Assembly (NCBI GenBank): GCA_965249205.1
Contig: CBDFLL010000006.1
Location: 1,116,001-1,180,000 of the forward strand
Length of the DNA: 64,000 nt
Origin: JAQBVV01 sp965249205
GTDB lineage: Bacteria; Acidobacteriota; Vicinamibacteria; Vicinamibacterales; UBA2999
Reading direction: 5' to 3'
Numbering within the stretch: position 1 is the stretch's first letter; each line of letters begins with the position of its first letter. Under the pieces are notes generated by a model. It had not been told where the DNA came from, did no database searches, and was given only the letters and a program-made list of their open reading frames with translations. A program made the translations under genes and the position numbers. Of this stretch, positions 16,805 through 25,607 are shown one piece after another.

Positions 16805-17494
16805 ATGCGTAGAACAGTTTTCGCCACTATCGCCTTGGTTCTCGTCGGCTTCTCGATGACGACCATACAGGCCGGACAGGCCGGTGTACGGCAGCTTGGC
16901 CAATGGACGTACTTATCTGATGGTAGGGCGTTCTATCCGGGACTGGGACGAATAAACCTGGTAGTCACATGCCCACAGGTGAACTTGGCGGCCGTCACTA
17001 TAACTGTGGATAACGGTCTGTTCGAAACTGGAACAGTCCTTGCGGAGTGGGACGGAGGCGGTGAGGTTCAAATCTATAATGCCCGCGTGCTCGAAGACGG
17101 CCGGTCGCTAGGACTCGCCTCAGATGAGTTCATCTCAAGCCTCCGCACCCGCAATCGCCTGAACATCGGCGTATACATACAGCCGAACGTGGAGAGCTAT
17201 TGTGGAAGCCGTGAGCTTGCGAGGCTCCAGCAGTGCAATAGGACGACTGCAGTGTATTCGATGAACGGTCGGCCCGCAGTGCGTGCCACTCTGAGACTAG
17301 ATGGCGCCGCGTGCGATGCTCAGCGTCTAGAGCGTTTTCTGCTTGCACGTAGTACCCGCGTCATGGTACTTCTCCCACAGGAGGAGCCATGGCGGCGTAT
17401 TCGATGGATCTGCGGAAACGGGTCGTGCGAGCGTGGGACGGCGGGATGGACGCCGAAAGTGTCGCGGCGAAATACGAAGTCAGCCGATAGATAG
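16805..17494 (+). CDS. Exported protein of unknown function, 3' end replaced
   Basis: An N-terminal signal peptide (TVFATIALVLVGFSM, cleavage near IQAGQA) is followed by a soluble domain of about 160 residues with four cysteines. From about residue 180 the frame runs into the left end of an IS630-type remnant, so the native C-terminus is lost and the last 50 residues are spurious. No family is recognised. Confidence 0.5.
   Translation: MRRTVFATIALVLVGFSMTTIQAGQAGVRQLGQWTYLSDGRAFYPGLGRINLVVTCPQVNLAAVTITVDNGLFETGTVLAEWDGGGEVQIYNARVLEDGRSLGLASDEFISSLRTRNRLNIGVYIQPNVESYCGSRELARLQQCNRTTAVYSMNGRPAVRATLRLDGAACDAQRLERFLLARSTRVMVLLPQEEPWRRIRWICGNGSCERGTAGWTPKVSRRNTKSADR
17389..17490 (+). pseudogene. 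IS630-family transposase N-terminal remnant
   Basis: 33 codons reading MAAYSMDLRKRVVRAWD and then ESVAAKYEVSR, the usual N-terminal HTH of IS630-type transposases, ended by TAG. The rest of the element is missing. It overlaps the altered 3' end of the exported protein gene in another frame. Confidence 0.75.
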
Positions 17495-17661
17495 TGTGCC
17501 CTGTACGACCTAATCGATGCGCTTTGTACGCCAGCTGTTCGGAAGTGCACAACCTGACGCCGCTACGTAGCTTCCGCTTCTGCCGCACGATACCGCGTGC
17601 AGCTTGTGTGGCAACCGACCGGGTGACCACTTCCAGTCAACGGACACAGGAGGAAGTGCCA

Positions 17662-18366
17662 ATGCGAACTCTCGTCGTCGTCGGAGTCGTCCTGTTCTCT
17701 CTGCAATCTGCCACCGCGCAACAGCCGACGATGCCGTCCATGCTCGATTTCACCTGCCATGGATATGACGAAGGTGCCACTCGGGCGTACAACTGCATTC
17801 CCGCCGCCGGACAAGAGCACGCGATGCCGACGTTTGTCCCGCCTGTCGGATCGACCTGCAACGGCGGGCGCATCGACGAGTTCCCGGCGGGACGGCTTGT
17901 TTTCCAGATCAGATGTCAAGAGACGCAGACGCCGCCGCCACCACCGACGACCGGGAGTGCGGACTTCACGATTCAAGACGTGCGCAGGTACGACGCAATT
18001 GTCTCCAGCTCGGATTGGCTGTATTTCGACATCGTCGCTCGTACCCGTTATAGCCGGTTTACGCTTCGGGTGAGGCTCTACTCTCCAGACGGAACCTTTC
18101 GACTCTGCAGTGAGGCCGTGCGCGCCATGGAACCCGGACAGATCAGGGAAATGCTCCTCATGCCCAACCTCTGCGCACAAGACGTGCCGTGGACGGCCGT
18201 CGAGTTCGTGCAACCAGCGAACCTGACGTGCGCAGGATGCGGCGTAGTGTATCCTGCACACGAGCTCCCGTATGGCAGCGCCATCTCGCCACTGGCAACC
18301 GACAGCGCCTTGGAGGCTGATCACCTGATCGAGGATTACCGACGGCGCTCGACGATTGGACGATAA
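17662..18366 (+). CDS. Exported protein, paralogue of the gene at 52033
   Basis: 234 residues after CAGGAGGAAG, with signal peptide TLVVVGVVLFSLQSATAQ. Residues 20-90 (LDFTCHGYDEGATRAYNC, VPPVGSTCNGGRIDEFP) are almost identical to the minus-strand gene at 52033-52800, while the remainder differs apart from cysteine-rich patches. This suggests a shared secreted N-terminal module with swapped C-terminal parts. Function is unknown. Confidence 0.65.
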   Translation: MRTLVVVGVVLFSLQSATAQQPTMPSMLDFTCHGYDEGATRAYNCIPAAGQEHAMPTFVPPVGSTCNGGRIDEFPAGRLVFQIRCQETQTPPPPPTTGSADFTIQDVRRYDAIVSSSDWLYFDIVARTRYSRFTLRVRLYSPDGTFRLCSEAVRAMEPGQIREMLLMPNLCAQDVPWTAVEFVQPANLTCAGCGVVYPAHELPYGSAISPLATDSALEADHLIEDYRRRSTIGR

Positions 18367-18521
18367 ACGTTACACACCGCCTACCGTGACGGGGCGTTCA
18401 AGCCGTCACCGTCGCCCTGGGAGAGCGCCGAGCCCACGAGATTGTGTTCGTCGCACCATCGTCCAGGTCAAAAGGCCGTCACTCCAGCCCGCGCTGACCT
18501 GTACCGGGCTGGAGGTCCGTG

Positions 18522-18592
18522 TGAGAGTGAGGCCCGGCTGTTCGGGGCAATGCTCCAGCGGATCTTGGCGCTGCCCGTACCGGCAGATTGAC
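18522..18592 (+). pseudogene. IS1380-family transposase remnant 2
   Basis: It encodes ESEARLFGAMLQRILALP ending in PVPAD and a stop, matching the end of remnant 1 (15085-15152) at both protein and DNA level. The following 60 bases also match, up to CTTGGCAAAGCGA. It is in the same orientation as remnant 1. Confidence 0.75.
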
Positions 18593-18680
18593 GCGTGGCG
18601 AGTGCAAGAACGCCGGCTTGGCAAAGCGAGGACACAAGAGTGCGGAGCGGTGTCGAAGGGATGCCCTAAAAGCCCGGGAT

Positions 18681-18709
18681 TCAGCCCGCAAGACGGCAGT
18701 GCGGGCTGA
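18681..18709. repeat. 10 bp stem hairpin
   Basis: TCAGCCCGCA, a 9-base loop and TGCGGGCTGA form a perfect stem inside the terminal region of the second IS1380 remnant. No run of T follows, so it is not a clear terminator. The surrounding 18367-18890 holds only IS remnants and no gene. Confidence 0.5.
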
Positions 18710-18890
18710 GTGACGGCCTCAGAACCTGGACGATTGTGCGATGAAGAAGATCCATCTGGGGCAGGCAAAAATAGAAATCCCGGTTATATCTCGGCGATTT
18801 TTCTTCCTGCGTTCCAGCAGTTACGGCAGCGCGTAAGCACTATGTACAGGTGAACGGATGTGCCCACTGCTCGCTAGGCTGCCACACGGG

Positions 18891-19103
18891 CTAGGGATCA
18901 GTCGCCCGCCTCCATGCAGTATCAGATTCTGGCATCGGCTGAATTATTAGCACGCGCCCATCTTCAAGAATAATGTTGCCCCTCGCTTTGCCGTGACCAC
19001 AGCAACTCGCAACGGTTCGTATACCACCGGCATTTAGCGCCGCGACAATATGATGAAGGCAGTAGTCGATGCACTGCACGCGCCCATTGATAGGCATGCT
19101 CAC
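18891..19103 (-). CDS. Small phage-type protein with CCGHG motif
   Basis: 70 residues on the minus strand: VQCIDYCLHHIVAALNAGGI, then ASCCGHGKARGNIILEDGR. This compact cysteine/histidine pattern is common in small phage and metagenomic proteins of unknown function. It lies between the IS1380 remnant and the IS256 element, against the direction of the late operon. Confidence 0.65.
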   Translation of the reverse strand: MSMPINGRVQCIDYCLHHIVAALNAGGIRTVASCCGHGKARGNIILEDGRVLIIQPMPESDTAWRRATDP

Positions 19104-19153
19104 TTGGTACTTCTCGCCTCGCTCCCTTCCCTAGAGCGATTGTCACCGGTCGT

Positions 19154-20586
19154 GGGGATGTCCCGTCCGCTGTTGAAACTCGGCGGCGGCTCAGTTGAGA
19201 TTCTACGCGACGTTCGCCACTGAGCCTCCAAGGCCGAGGCGTTGATCGCGCGCACGAAGGGCCGTAACCAGGCGGGGCATATCGGAGCATCCCTTCAAAC
19301 GCCGAAAGCCCTTCACGGCTTCGAGCACACCAGCGGCCACCCACCGCAGCATCATCTGCCCGCCGCGCCACCGCTTCACATGCCGCTTCACGTGACGCGT
19401 GCGACTCAGGAGGCTCTCGGCCGCGTTGGTCGTCGCGAGGGACCGCTGGAGTCGCGCTGAGAGGTGCAGCGTGAGGACCGTCAGGGTCTCGTCGAGTCCT
19501 TCGCGCACACTCCCGGCCGCACTGGGGTGTTCGTCGTCCAAGCGCTTCGCAAGGTCGGTGAGTAGGCGTGTCGCCGTCGTCACGTCGGTGGCCTGATAGG
19601 CGCGCCGGACGATCGCCTGCACCCACGGGCGCTGCCGCTCCGGTAGGTGGTCGAGAATGTTGCGGAGCTTGTGGACTTGGCACCGCTGGAGGAGGGCCGC
19701 CTCGCCGAAGACCGCACGCACGGCCTTGTGCAAGGCCAGGGCGCCATCAAGAATCACGAGCAGGCTGCGGTCGGTGCGCAGGCCCCGGCTCTGGAGATTC
19801 GCCAGCAAGCTCTGACACACGGTCGCGTTCTCGGTGGCGCCCTCCCACAGGCCGAGCGCATGTTTCTGGCCATCGGCCGTGATCCCGAGCGCCACCACGA
19901 GGCAGTGCTCCCCGATGTGTACGCCGTCGAGGAGCACCGCCACGAGGTCGAGGCCGTCCAGCGGCGCCGATTGCCACGCCCGCAGCTGCGCCGTCGTCTT
20001 CGCCACGAACCGTCGACTGACGCTGCTCTTGCTCGTACCGCGGCTCACCACCCCGGCCGGCACCGGCTCCAGACTCCGCGCATACTGGCGGGTCGCGACG
20101 CCCACCAGCATCTGTTCGACCACGCGACGATTCAGCGGATCGGCCTGGGCCAGCGCCTGGAAGGTGGGCAGCGGGACCTCGCGGCCCTTAGCCCGCACGC
20201 GGGGCCGCTGCACAGCGACCTTCCTGCCCCCGAGGACGACCTCGCTGGGTACGGTGCCCGCGCGGGAGGCGGTGCGCTCCGGCTGATGTGCATACCGTGG
20301 CCCACACAGCGCGGCCCGGTCTTCCTCGAGCAACGCGCCGAGCACCTGGAGGCCCGACCGTACCATCAACTCGAAGAGCTCGGCGTTCGTGTCGACCAAC
20401 AGTTCAACGAGCGGCAGGGTTCGGACGGTGAGAGATTCAACAACGAGGGACGGACTGGCTGTGCGAGACTTCTTCATGGCGGCTCCTTTGCTGAGAGGCG
20501 TGTTGCCTCGGTTTGGTCACCACTCGTGTACCACGAGCAGTGACGGAGCCGCCGCTTCAATTTTCAACAGTCAGTGGGACATCCCC
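19154..20586 (-). mobile_element. IS256-family insertion sequence, complete
   Basis: The imperfect terminal inverted repeats begin GGGGATGTCCC at 19154 and end GGGACATCCCC at 20586, and continue inward with GTTGAAA and GGCGGCTC matches. The element is flanked by a perfect 8 bp duplication CCGGTCGT (19146-19153 and 20587-20594), as expected for IS256. The transposase gene is intact. Confidence 0.9.
19203..20477 (-). CDS. IS256-family transposase (Mutator type)
   Basis: 424 residues. The DDE core includes LDGLDLVAVLLDGVHIGE (first Asp), LVILDGALALHKAV (second Asp) and a C-terminal ATTNAAESLLSRTRHVKRH with the catalytic Glu. The RCQVHKLRNILDHLP signature lies between. It is full length and probably active. 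It sits directly upstream of the capsid protease gene, whose promoter-like 17 bp motif lies just outside the element. Confidence 0.95.
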   Translation of the reverse strand: MKKSRTASPSLVVESLTVRTLPLVELLVDTNAELFELMVRSGLQVLGALLEEDRAALCGPRYAHQPERTASRAGTVPSEVVLGGRKVAVQRPRVRAKGREVPLPTFQALAQADPLNRRVVEQMLVGVATRQYARSLEPVPAGVVSRGTSKSSVSRRFVAKTTAQLRAWQSAPLDGLDLVAVLLDGVHIGEHCLVVALGITADGQKHALGLWEGATENATVCQSLLANLQSRGLRTDRSLLVILDGALALHKAVRAVFGEAALLQRCQVHKLRNILDHLPERQRPWVQAIVRRAYQATDVTTATRLLTDLAKRLDDEHPSAAGSVREGLDETLTVLTLHLSARLQRSLATTNAAESLLSRTRHVKRHVKRWRGGQMMLRWVAAGVLEAVKGFRRLKGCSDMPRLVTALRARDQRLGLGGSVANVA

Positions 20587-20604
20587 CCGGTCGTTCTGAA
20601 TTGT

Positions 20605-20621
20605 GTTAACCAAAATATGCG
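20605..20621 (+). promoter_or_regulatory. 17 bp conserved phage motif, copy 2
   Basis: Identical to the copy at 12335. It lies 18 bases outside the IS256 end and 33 bases before the GTG of the protease gene. The downstream CGGTGAG start context is also shared with the portal gene. Confidence 0.55.
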
Positions 20622-20653
20622 GTGTCTGGGCCGCGCCCCTACCATGGGCAGCG

Positions 20654-22237
20654 GTGAGGATACAGCAACTGCGCGCCTGCCAGGCGGCCGCCGTGCCGAC
20701 GGTGCGCCATCTCGCCGGCAAGACCGGCACGATCCGCACGGCGGAGTTCCTCGGGGCACCGCATCTGGTCGTGCCGGTCATCGCCCTCGTCGAGGGGGTG
20801 GTGCGTCCGGCCAATTCGAGCGGCCCCGAGCTGGCGCTCGCGTCTGAATTCGGCCATCACCCGCGCACCTGGAACGGTCGGCCGGTCATGGTCGGCCATC
20901 CCACACGCCACGGCGAGCACGTCAGCGCAAACGATGTAGCGATCCTTGAAGCGGGCTCGGTGGGCGCAATCTTCAGTGCCGCACTGGACGACCGCCGGCT
21001 GACGGTGGAAGCGTGGATTGACGAGACGCGCGCCAAGGAGTTGGGCGGCGACGCGAAAGAGCTCGTCGAGCGGCTCCTCGACGACGAACAAGTGGAAGTC
21101 TCCGTGGGCGTGTTGCTCGATCTCGAGGAACACGAAGGAGAGCACGACGGCCAGGCGTATCGCTACGTGTGGCGCCACGTCGGCCCGGATCACCTCGCGA
21201 TGCTGCGGAAGGGCGAGGTGGGCGCGTGCTCGATTGAAATGGGGTGCGGGGCACCACGGGTGGCGGCCAGAGAAGGGAACGCAATGAACCAGTCGACGCT
21301 CGATGCGCTGAAGCACAGTCTCAAGACGTTGTTTGGTCGCGGCACGGTGTCGGAGAGTGACCGACTGACCTACGCGGCCACGGTCGAAGGGCTGGACTCG
21401 CTGGGGTTGCGGGCGGCGCTGACGGATACGGACCTGCGCGGGGCCTTGGAGATTGCGTTGCGCGACGCCGAGCCGGGGTTTGTCGGCATTCTGGCCGTCG
21501 ATGATGCCGAGCGCGTCATCTACCACGCGTTCGCGGATGGCGGTGGCGGACTGCGGCTGTATCAGCGGTCGTTCACGGCGAAGGCCAAGGGCACGGTGGC
21601 GGTCAAGGACGACAAAACCGAGGTGCGCGCAGAGACGGCGTTCGTGTCTGTGAGCGCGGCACCAGCAGCGCCGAAAGCCGCCTGCGGCTGTGGCGGCGAC
21701 AACACGAACAGAACGGCAGGAGGAGCAGTCATGGAGAAGTCGCAGCGCATTTCGGCGCTCATCGCGAGTAAGCAGCACACGTTTTCGGCGGAGCATCAGG
21801 CGTTCCTGGAGTCGTTGACGGACGAGCAGCTGACGACGCTCGAGGCGGCAGATGAGAAGGTGGCGGATCCACCGGCCGCCCCGGCGCAGGGCGCACAGCC
21901 GAGCCCGGCGGCGTCGGGTGAGCAGTCCGAGGAGGAGTACCTGAAGACGGCCCCGAAGTCCATCAAGGATCTGGTGGCGCGGGACAAGGCGCAGCGTGCC
22001 GAGCGGAAGACGGCGCTGGTATCGGTGCTCACGACGGCGCAGACGGAGTACAGCGAAGCGGAGCTGAACGAAATGGAGGTCGACGACCTGGAGCGGATGG
22101 CGCGGGTCGCCCAGGCCCCGGTGGATCAGCCGAACTTCAGCGGGCGAGGCGTACCGCGGAGCGCCGCGGCGGAGGAGGACGTGTACGCGATGCCGCCGGA
22201 CCCGTACCAGGCGGCGCTCGAGCAGCGGACGGCGTAG
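20654..22237 (+). CDS. Prohead protease/scaffold protein
   Basis: 527 residues. The N-terminal 200 residues match the DUF2213/Mu I-like protease pattern: GHHPRTWNGRPVMVGHPTR, ERLLDDEQVEVSVGVLLD, and DHLAMLRKGEVGACSI with likely catalytic His and Ser. The middle is variable with a CGCGG knuckle. The C-terminal third is charged and helical, typical of a scaffold. It would process the capsid during prohead maturation. I chose GTG 20654 by analogy with the portal start. Confidence 0.75.
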   Translation: MRIQQLRACQAAAVPTVRHLAGKTGTIRTAEFLGAPHLVVPVIALVEGVVRPANSSGPELALASEFGHHPRTWNGRPVMVGHPTRHGEHVSANDVAILEAGSVGAIFSAALDDRRLTVEAWIDETRAKELGGDAKELVERLLDDEQVEVSVGVLLDLEEHEGEHDGQAYRYVWRHVGPDHLAMLRKGEVGACSIEMGCGAPRVAAREGNAMNQSTLDALKHSLKTLFGRGTVSESDRLTYAATVEGLDSLGLRAALTDTDLRGALEIALRDAEPGFVGILAVDDAERVIYHAFADGGGGLRLYQRSFTAKAKGTVAVKDDKTEVRAETAFVSVSAAPAAPKAACGCGGDNTNRTAGGAVMEKSQRISALIASKQHTFSAEHQAFLESLTDEQLTTLEAADEKVADPPAAPAQGAQPSPAASGEQSEEEYLKTAPKSIKDLVARDKAQRAERKTALVSVLTTAQTEYSEAELNEMEVDDLERMARVAQAPVDQPNFSGRGVPRSAAAEEDVYAMPPDPYQAALEQRTA

Positions 22238-22293
22238 GAGGCCGCCCCACCCACAGCACGCGCGAACCGTACGGCAGCGAAGGAGACGAGAGC

Positions 22294-22725
22294 ATGGCAA
22301 TCACCAAGTTCACCCCGCGCACGATTCACCTGGGCGGGCCGGTCACGGAGGTCAACGACCTGCACGCCAGCGGGGCGATCACGCCCGGGCACTTCCTCGA
22401 TCGGAGTGCCGGGAAATACATCAAACACGCCTCGGCCGGCGTGGCGGGCTCGACGATCGCGCTCGACCAGTCCGAGATGAACAAGGGCCTCGACGACGCG
22501 TATGCGGACGGCGATCTCGTCAAGGCCGGTGTCGGCGTGCCGGGCACGACGTTCTTGGCGTTTGTGCCCTCGGGGCAGAACCTCGCGGACGGTGCCGGAC
22601 TCGAGCATGACGGGGCGGGCCGGCTGATCGCGCACAGCACGGGCACGATCGTCGCCAAGGCGATCGAGGCGAAGGACAACTCGGCCGGCCCGGGAGACGC
22701 GCGGATGCGCGTCGAAGTGGTCTAG
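22294..22725 (+). CDS. Head decoration/stabilisation protein
   Basis: 143 residues behind a GAAGGAGAC site. Its beta-rich sequence, with TPGHFLDRS, AHSTGTIVAKAIEAKDN and a terminal RMRVEVV, fits the small capsid decoration proteins that lie between protease and major capsid in siphoviruses. It would bind the outside of the mature head. Identity rests on position and fold pattern. Confidence 0.65.
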   Translation: MAITKFTPRTIHLGGPVTEVNDLHASGAITPGHFLDRSAGKYIKHASAGVAGSTIALDQSEMNKGLDDAYADGDLVKAGVGVPGTTFLAFVPSGQNLADGAGLEHDGAGRLIAHSTGTIVAKAIEAKDNSAGPGDARMRVEVV

Positions 22726-22762
22726 GCCACGCCAACGGACAGAGGTTGAGGAGAACCGAATC

Positions 22763-24052
22763 ATGACGAGAGAACGCACCCGTACCGTGCTGCCGTGTGT
22801 GGTGGCGATGCTGCTCGCGGTCGTCGCGATGCCAACGAAGGTGGTCAACGTCCAGGCCTGGCGCGGGACGTTGGCCAACGTCGTGACAAGAGGGGCGATG
22901 GCCCTCCGTGACGCGATCGCGCGCATGAGGGCGGGCCTACAGTGCGCGTGGGGTCATCCGTGGCGCGGGCCGGCGCTGGCCGCGGCCGCGATGGGCGCCA
23001 TGGTGCTGTGCGGTGAGGCAGACATGGGGCTCCTGGTTGCGGTGCCGGGCCTCACGCCGGCGGCCGCTCGCTACCTGGTCGACCGGGCGCCAGCGCATAT
23101 GCGCGCGCTGTTGACCAGCGGGTTGAGTGTCGCCGAGATGCGGGCAAATTCGCCGCTCGAAGAGGACGCGCAGAAGCTCGTTGACCAGGCGGTGGTCCGC
23201 GTCGGGCTGGACCGGCTGACCATCGCGGCCGACGTGATGGCGGCCGGGCTGACGTTCCCCTTGGCGAATCCGATGAGCGTCATGGAGCTCCAGTGGGAGG
23301 TCGTGTCGGAAGCCGGCGGGGCGCAGCGCACGATGCTGCCGCGGGCGCGCGGGGAGAACCAGTTGCAGGGCCGCGATGTCCGGAAGATCCCGATCTATCT
23401 GACGACGGAGGATTTCAGCGTCAACCGGCGACTGCTGCTCGCGTCGGAACGGAACGGCGCCCCCATTGATACGGCACTCGTCGAGCAGGCGACGCGTCGG
23501 GTCAATGAAGCGATCGAGGACTCGGTGATCAACGGGGCCGCGGTGACGGTGGCCGGCAGCAGCACGCCGGGGCTCCTGAATGCGCCGAACGTGAATGCGT
23601 ACGCCTACAGCTCGAACGAGGCGTGGGATGCGGCGGGCCACAACGGCGAGGACATCCTGGGCGACGTGCAGGGCATGATCGACCTGCTGCAGGCGGACAA
23701 GCGGTACGGGCCCTACCACCTCTACGTGCCGACCTCGTACGGCAACAAGCTCAACGAGGACTTCAAGGCGCACTCGGACAAGACCATCCTCCAGCGGCTC
23801 CAGGAGATTCAGGTGGGCGGCCGGACCCTGATGGTCAAGACGGCGGACCTGCTCCCGACCAACCGGACCGCGATGGTGCAGATGACGTCGGATGTCATCG
23901 ACATCATCGACGGGCAGCGGCCCGTGGTCGTGCCGTGGACGTCGCCGGACGGCTTCGTCCTGTTCTGGATGGTCATGGCGATCATCGTGCCGCGCGTGCG
24001 CGACGACTACGACGGGAAGTCGGGCATCTGCGTTGGCCACACGACGGTCTAG
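22763..24052 (+). CDS. Major capsid protein (HK97 fold, encapsulin-like)
   Basis: 429 residues. From about residue 115 it follows the HK97/encapsulin pattern: ANSPLEEDAQKLVDQAVV, a central VEQATRRVNEAIEDSVING, then DKRYGPYHLYVPTSYGNKL, and a C-terminal SDVIDIIDGQRPVVVPW. Residues 1-100 are unusual: two hydrophobic stretches (LPCVVAMLLAVVAM and LAAAAMGAMVLCG), perhaps a scaffold-like delta domain removed by the protease. The start is supported by GAGGAG. Confidence 0.8.
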   Translation: MTRERTRTVLPCVVAMLLAVVAMPTKVVNVQAWRGTLANVVTRGAMALRDAIARMRAGLQCAWGHPWRGPALAAAAMGAMVLCGEADMGLLVAVPGLTPAAARYLVDRAPAHMRALLTSGLSVAEMRANSPLEEDAQKLVDQAVVRVGLDRLTIAADVMAAGLTFPLANPMSVMELQWEVVSEAGGAQRTMLPRARGENQLQGRDVRKIPIYLTTEDFSVNRRLLLASERNGAPIDTALVEQATRRVNEAIEDSVINGAAVTVAGSSTPGLLNAPNVNAYAYSSNEAWDAAGHNGEDILGDVQGMIDLLQADKRYGPYHLYVPTSYGNKLNEDFKAHSDKTILQRLQEIQVGGRTLMVKTADLLPTNRTAMVQMTSDVIDIIDGQRPVVVPWTSPDGFVLFWMVMAIIVPRVRDDYDGKSGICVGHTTV

Positions 24053-24086
24053 GCGGTCACGCGGGCCAGAGAGGGCACGGGGACAC

Positions 24087-24251
24087 ATGCCGACGTATCG
24101 CGTGGTGAAAGGGAAGTTCGGGTGGCGCGTCGACGGTCAGACCGTCCGATGCGTCCCCGGCGTGGAAGTCGACCTGACGCCAAAGGACGCCGAGGCGCTC
24201 GGCGACCGGGTCGAGCCGGTGAAGGCGAGAGCGCCGAAGAAGTCGGTGTAG
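24087..24251 (+). CDS. Small head-region protein
   Basis: 54 residues: PTYRVVKGKFGWRVDGQTV, then a lysine-rich end. Short proteins of this type follow the capsid gene in several siphoviruses. Function is unknown. Confidence 0.5.
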   Translation: MPTYRVVKGKFGWRVDGQTVRCVPGVEVDLTPKDAEALGDRVEPVKARAPKKSV

Positions 24252-24257
24252 GCGTTG

Positions 24258-24617
24258 ATGGCGGCGACCTACGATGCGTCGCTGGCGTCGGAGCGGGATT
24301 GGGTGCGGTTCTTCATTGGGGACCGCGACGTCACGAAGGCCGCCTTGCAGGACGAGGAGATCGTCGCCGTCATTGCGGAAGAACAGACCCGCGCCGGCGC
24401 GGGGGACCACGTCAAGTACCTCGCGGCGGCGCGGTGCGGCGAGGTGCTCCTGGCGCAGACGAAGGGCCTGGTGAGCAAGCAGGTCGAGGACCTGCGGCTG
24501 GCGTGGGGCGATTCGCCAGACTCGGCCTATCGGGCGCATCTGGAGGGATTGCGGACGCGCGGGGCCGAGGTGCTCTTGAAGGCGGGCCCACGAGCAGCGG
24601 TGTTCCGGGTGGTGTAG
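24258..24617 (+). CDS. Head-tail connector protein
   Basis: 119 residues, mainly helical: DWVRFFIGDRDVTKAALQDE and a VKYLAAARCGEVLLAQ helix. This pattern and position fit HK97 gp6/SPP1 gp15-like adaptors that bind below the portal. ATG 24258 is preferred over an upstream TTG. Confidence 0.7.
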   Translation: MAATYDASLASERDWVRFFIGDRDVTKAALQDEEIVAVIAEEQTRAGAGDHVKYLAAARCGEVLLAQTKGLVSKQVEDLRLAWGDSPDSAYRAHLEGLRTRGAEVLLKAGPRAAVFRVV

Positions 24618-24621
24618 TCGG

Positions 24622-24957
24622 ATGGCCGATCCGATTGTTGACGACCTGGCGGACCTCTTTACCGACACGGTGACGGTCGAGCCCGTGGTGGGTGCGGACG
24701 GGTTCGGTGACACCACGTACGGCCCCGGCGTCACGCGGCCCGCGCGTGTGTCCGGGAAGATCATGACGGTGCGCGACCAGGGCGGACAGGAGACGGTGAG
24801 CACGGTGCAGGTGACGTTGGCGGGCGCGTTCGGCGTGACGGTCAAGGACCGGTTCACGCTGCCGCCGCGTTTCGTGCCGACGCAGCCGCTCCCGATTGCC
24901 GTGAAGGAGGCGTCCGACGAGAACGGCCCCCATCACGAGACGGTGTATTTCCAATGA
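24622..24957 (+). CDS. Head closure (stopper) protein
   Basis: 111 residues, beta-rich: LADLFTDTVTVEPVVGADG, then RPARVSGKIMTVRD and VTVKDRFTLPPRFVP. This matches head-completion proteins (SPP1 gp16/lambda FII-like) that seal the connector. Position after the adaptor supports this. The stop overlaps the next gene. Confidence 0.65.
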   Translation: MADPIVDDLADLFTDTVTVEPVVGADGFGDTTYGPGVTRPARVSGKIMTVRDQGGQETVSTVQVTLAGAFGVTVKDRFTLPPRFVPTQPLPIAVKEASDENGPHHETVYFQ

Positions 24958-25607
24958 TGTTGACCGATGTCGCGACGCATGGCCTCCGGGTGTTCGGGGG
25001 GAAGGTCGTCTCCGTGGTGGGATCGGCCCCCTCGGTCGTGGTGCGGCCGAGTGCCGTGATCATCGCGGCCAACGGCGGCGCCTACGTGGCGCGGGACGGC
25101 GGGCAGCAGGTCGATGTGCTGGCGACGACCGCGCATTTCTGCGGGCGCAGCTCCCGGCAGCAGCGCGAGACGATCGACCGGTGGCACGGGTTGCGCGTGC
25201 GGCAGGTCTGGGCGGATCTGACGGATGGCCCGCTCGAGCGGGTGCGCGCCACGCTGGCGGACGCCGACGTGGACTACGACACGCTGATCGGGGTGTCGAA
25301 GGCCGAGCGGAATGCCATTGTGCAGGTCGCGTGCGGAGAGGCGCTGGGCGCCGGACCGAGGGACCAGCGGGTGTCGACCGGGGTGTTTGCGGCGTGCCTG
25401 GCGTTCGCCGGTGGTGCGGCGGCGGTGGTGCTCGCGGGGATCTCGCTCCAGGGCGGACACGCCGGCTTGGCCTGGGATACCGCAGAACGACCGCACGTGC
25501 CGGCGGACACCGCGTGCCTGACAGCGCTCCGGACGAAGTACACGAACACCGTACTGACGACGTCGGATGAACTCAGCGAGGTCTTCGGGATGCGGAGGGC
25601 CGCATGA
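24954..25607 (+). CDS. Rossmann-like protein, possible glycosyltransferase
   Basis: 217 residues. The N-terminus VVSVVGSAPSVVVRPSAVII resembles the GxGPS nucleotide-sugar loop of sialyltransferase-like enzymes. A conserved-looking centre SKAERNAIVQVACG precedes VVLAGISLQGGHAGLAWD and VPADTACL. It overlaps its neighbours (ATGA) and is followed by two clearer glycosyltransferases, so a role in the same sugar pathway is likely. The enzyme class is inferred. Confidence 0.5.
   Translation: MMLTDVATHGLRVFGGKVVSVVGSAPSVVVRPSAVIIAANGGAYVARDGGQQVDVLATTAHFCGRSSRQQRETIDRWHGLRVRQVWADLTDGPLERVRATLADADVDYDTLIGVSKAERNAIVQVACGEALGAGPRDQRVSTGVFAACLAFAGGAAAVVLAGISLQGGHAGLAWDTAERPHVPADTACLTALRTKYTNTVLTTSDELSEVFGMRRAA

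Noticed and set aside
18660..18720. Rho-independent terminator
   Set aside because: The 10 bp stem is strong but no T run follows, and it lies inside insertion-sequence terminal DNA.
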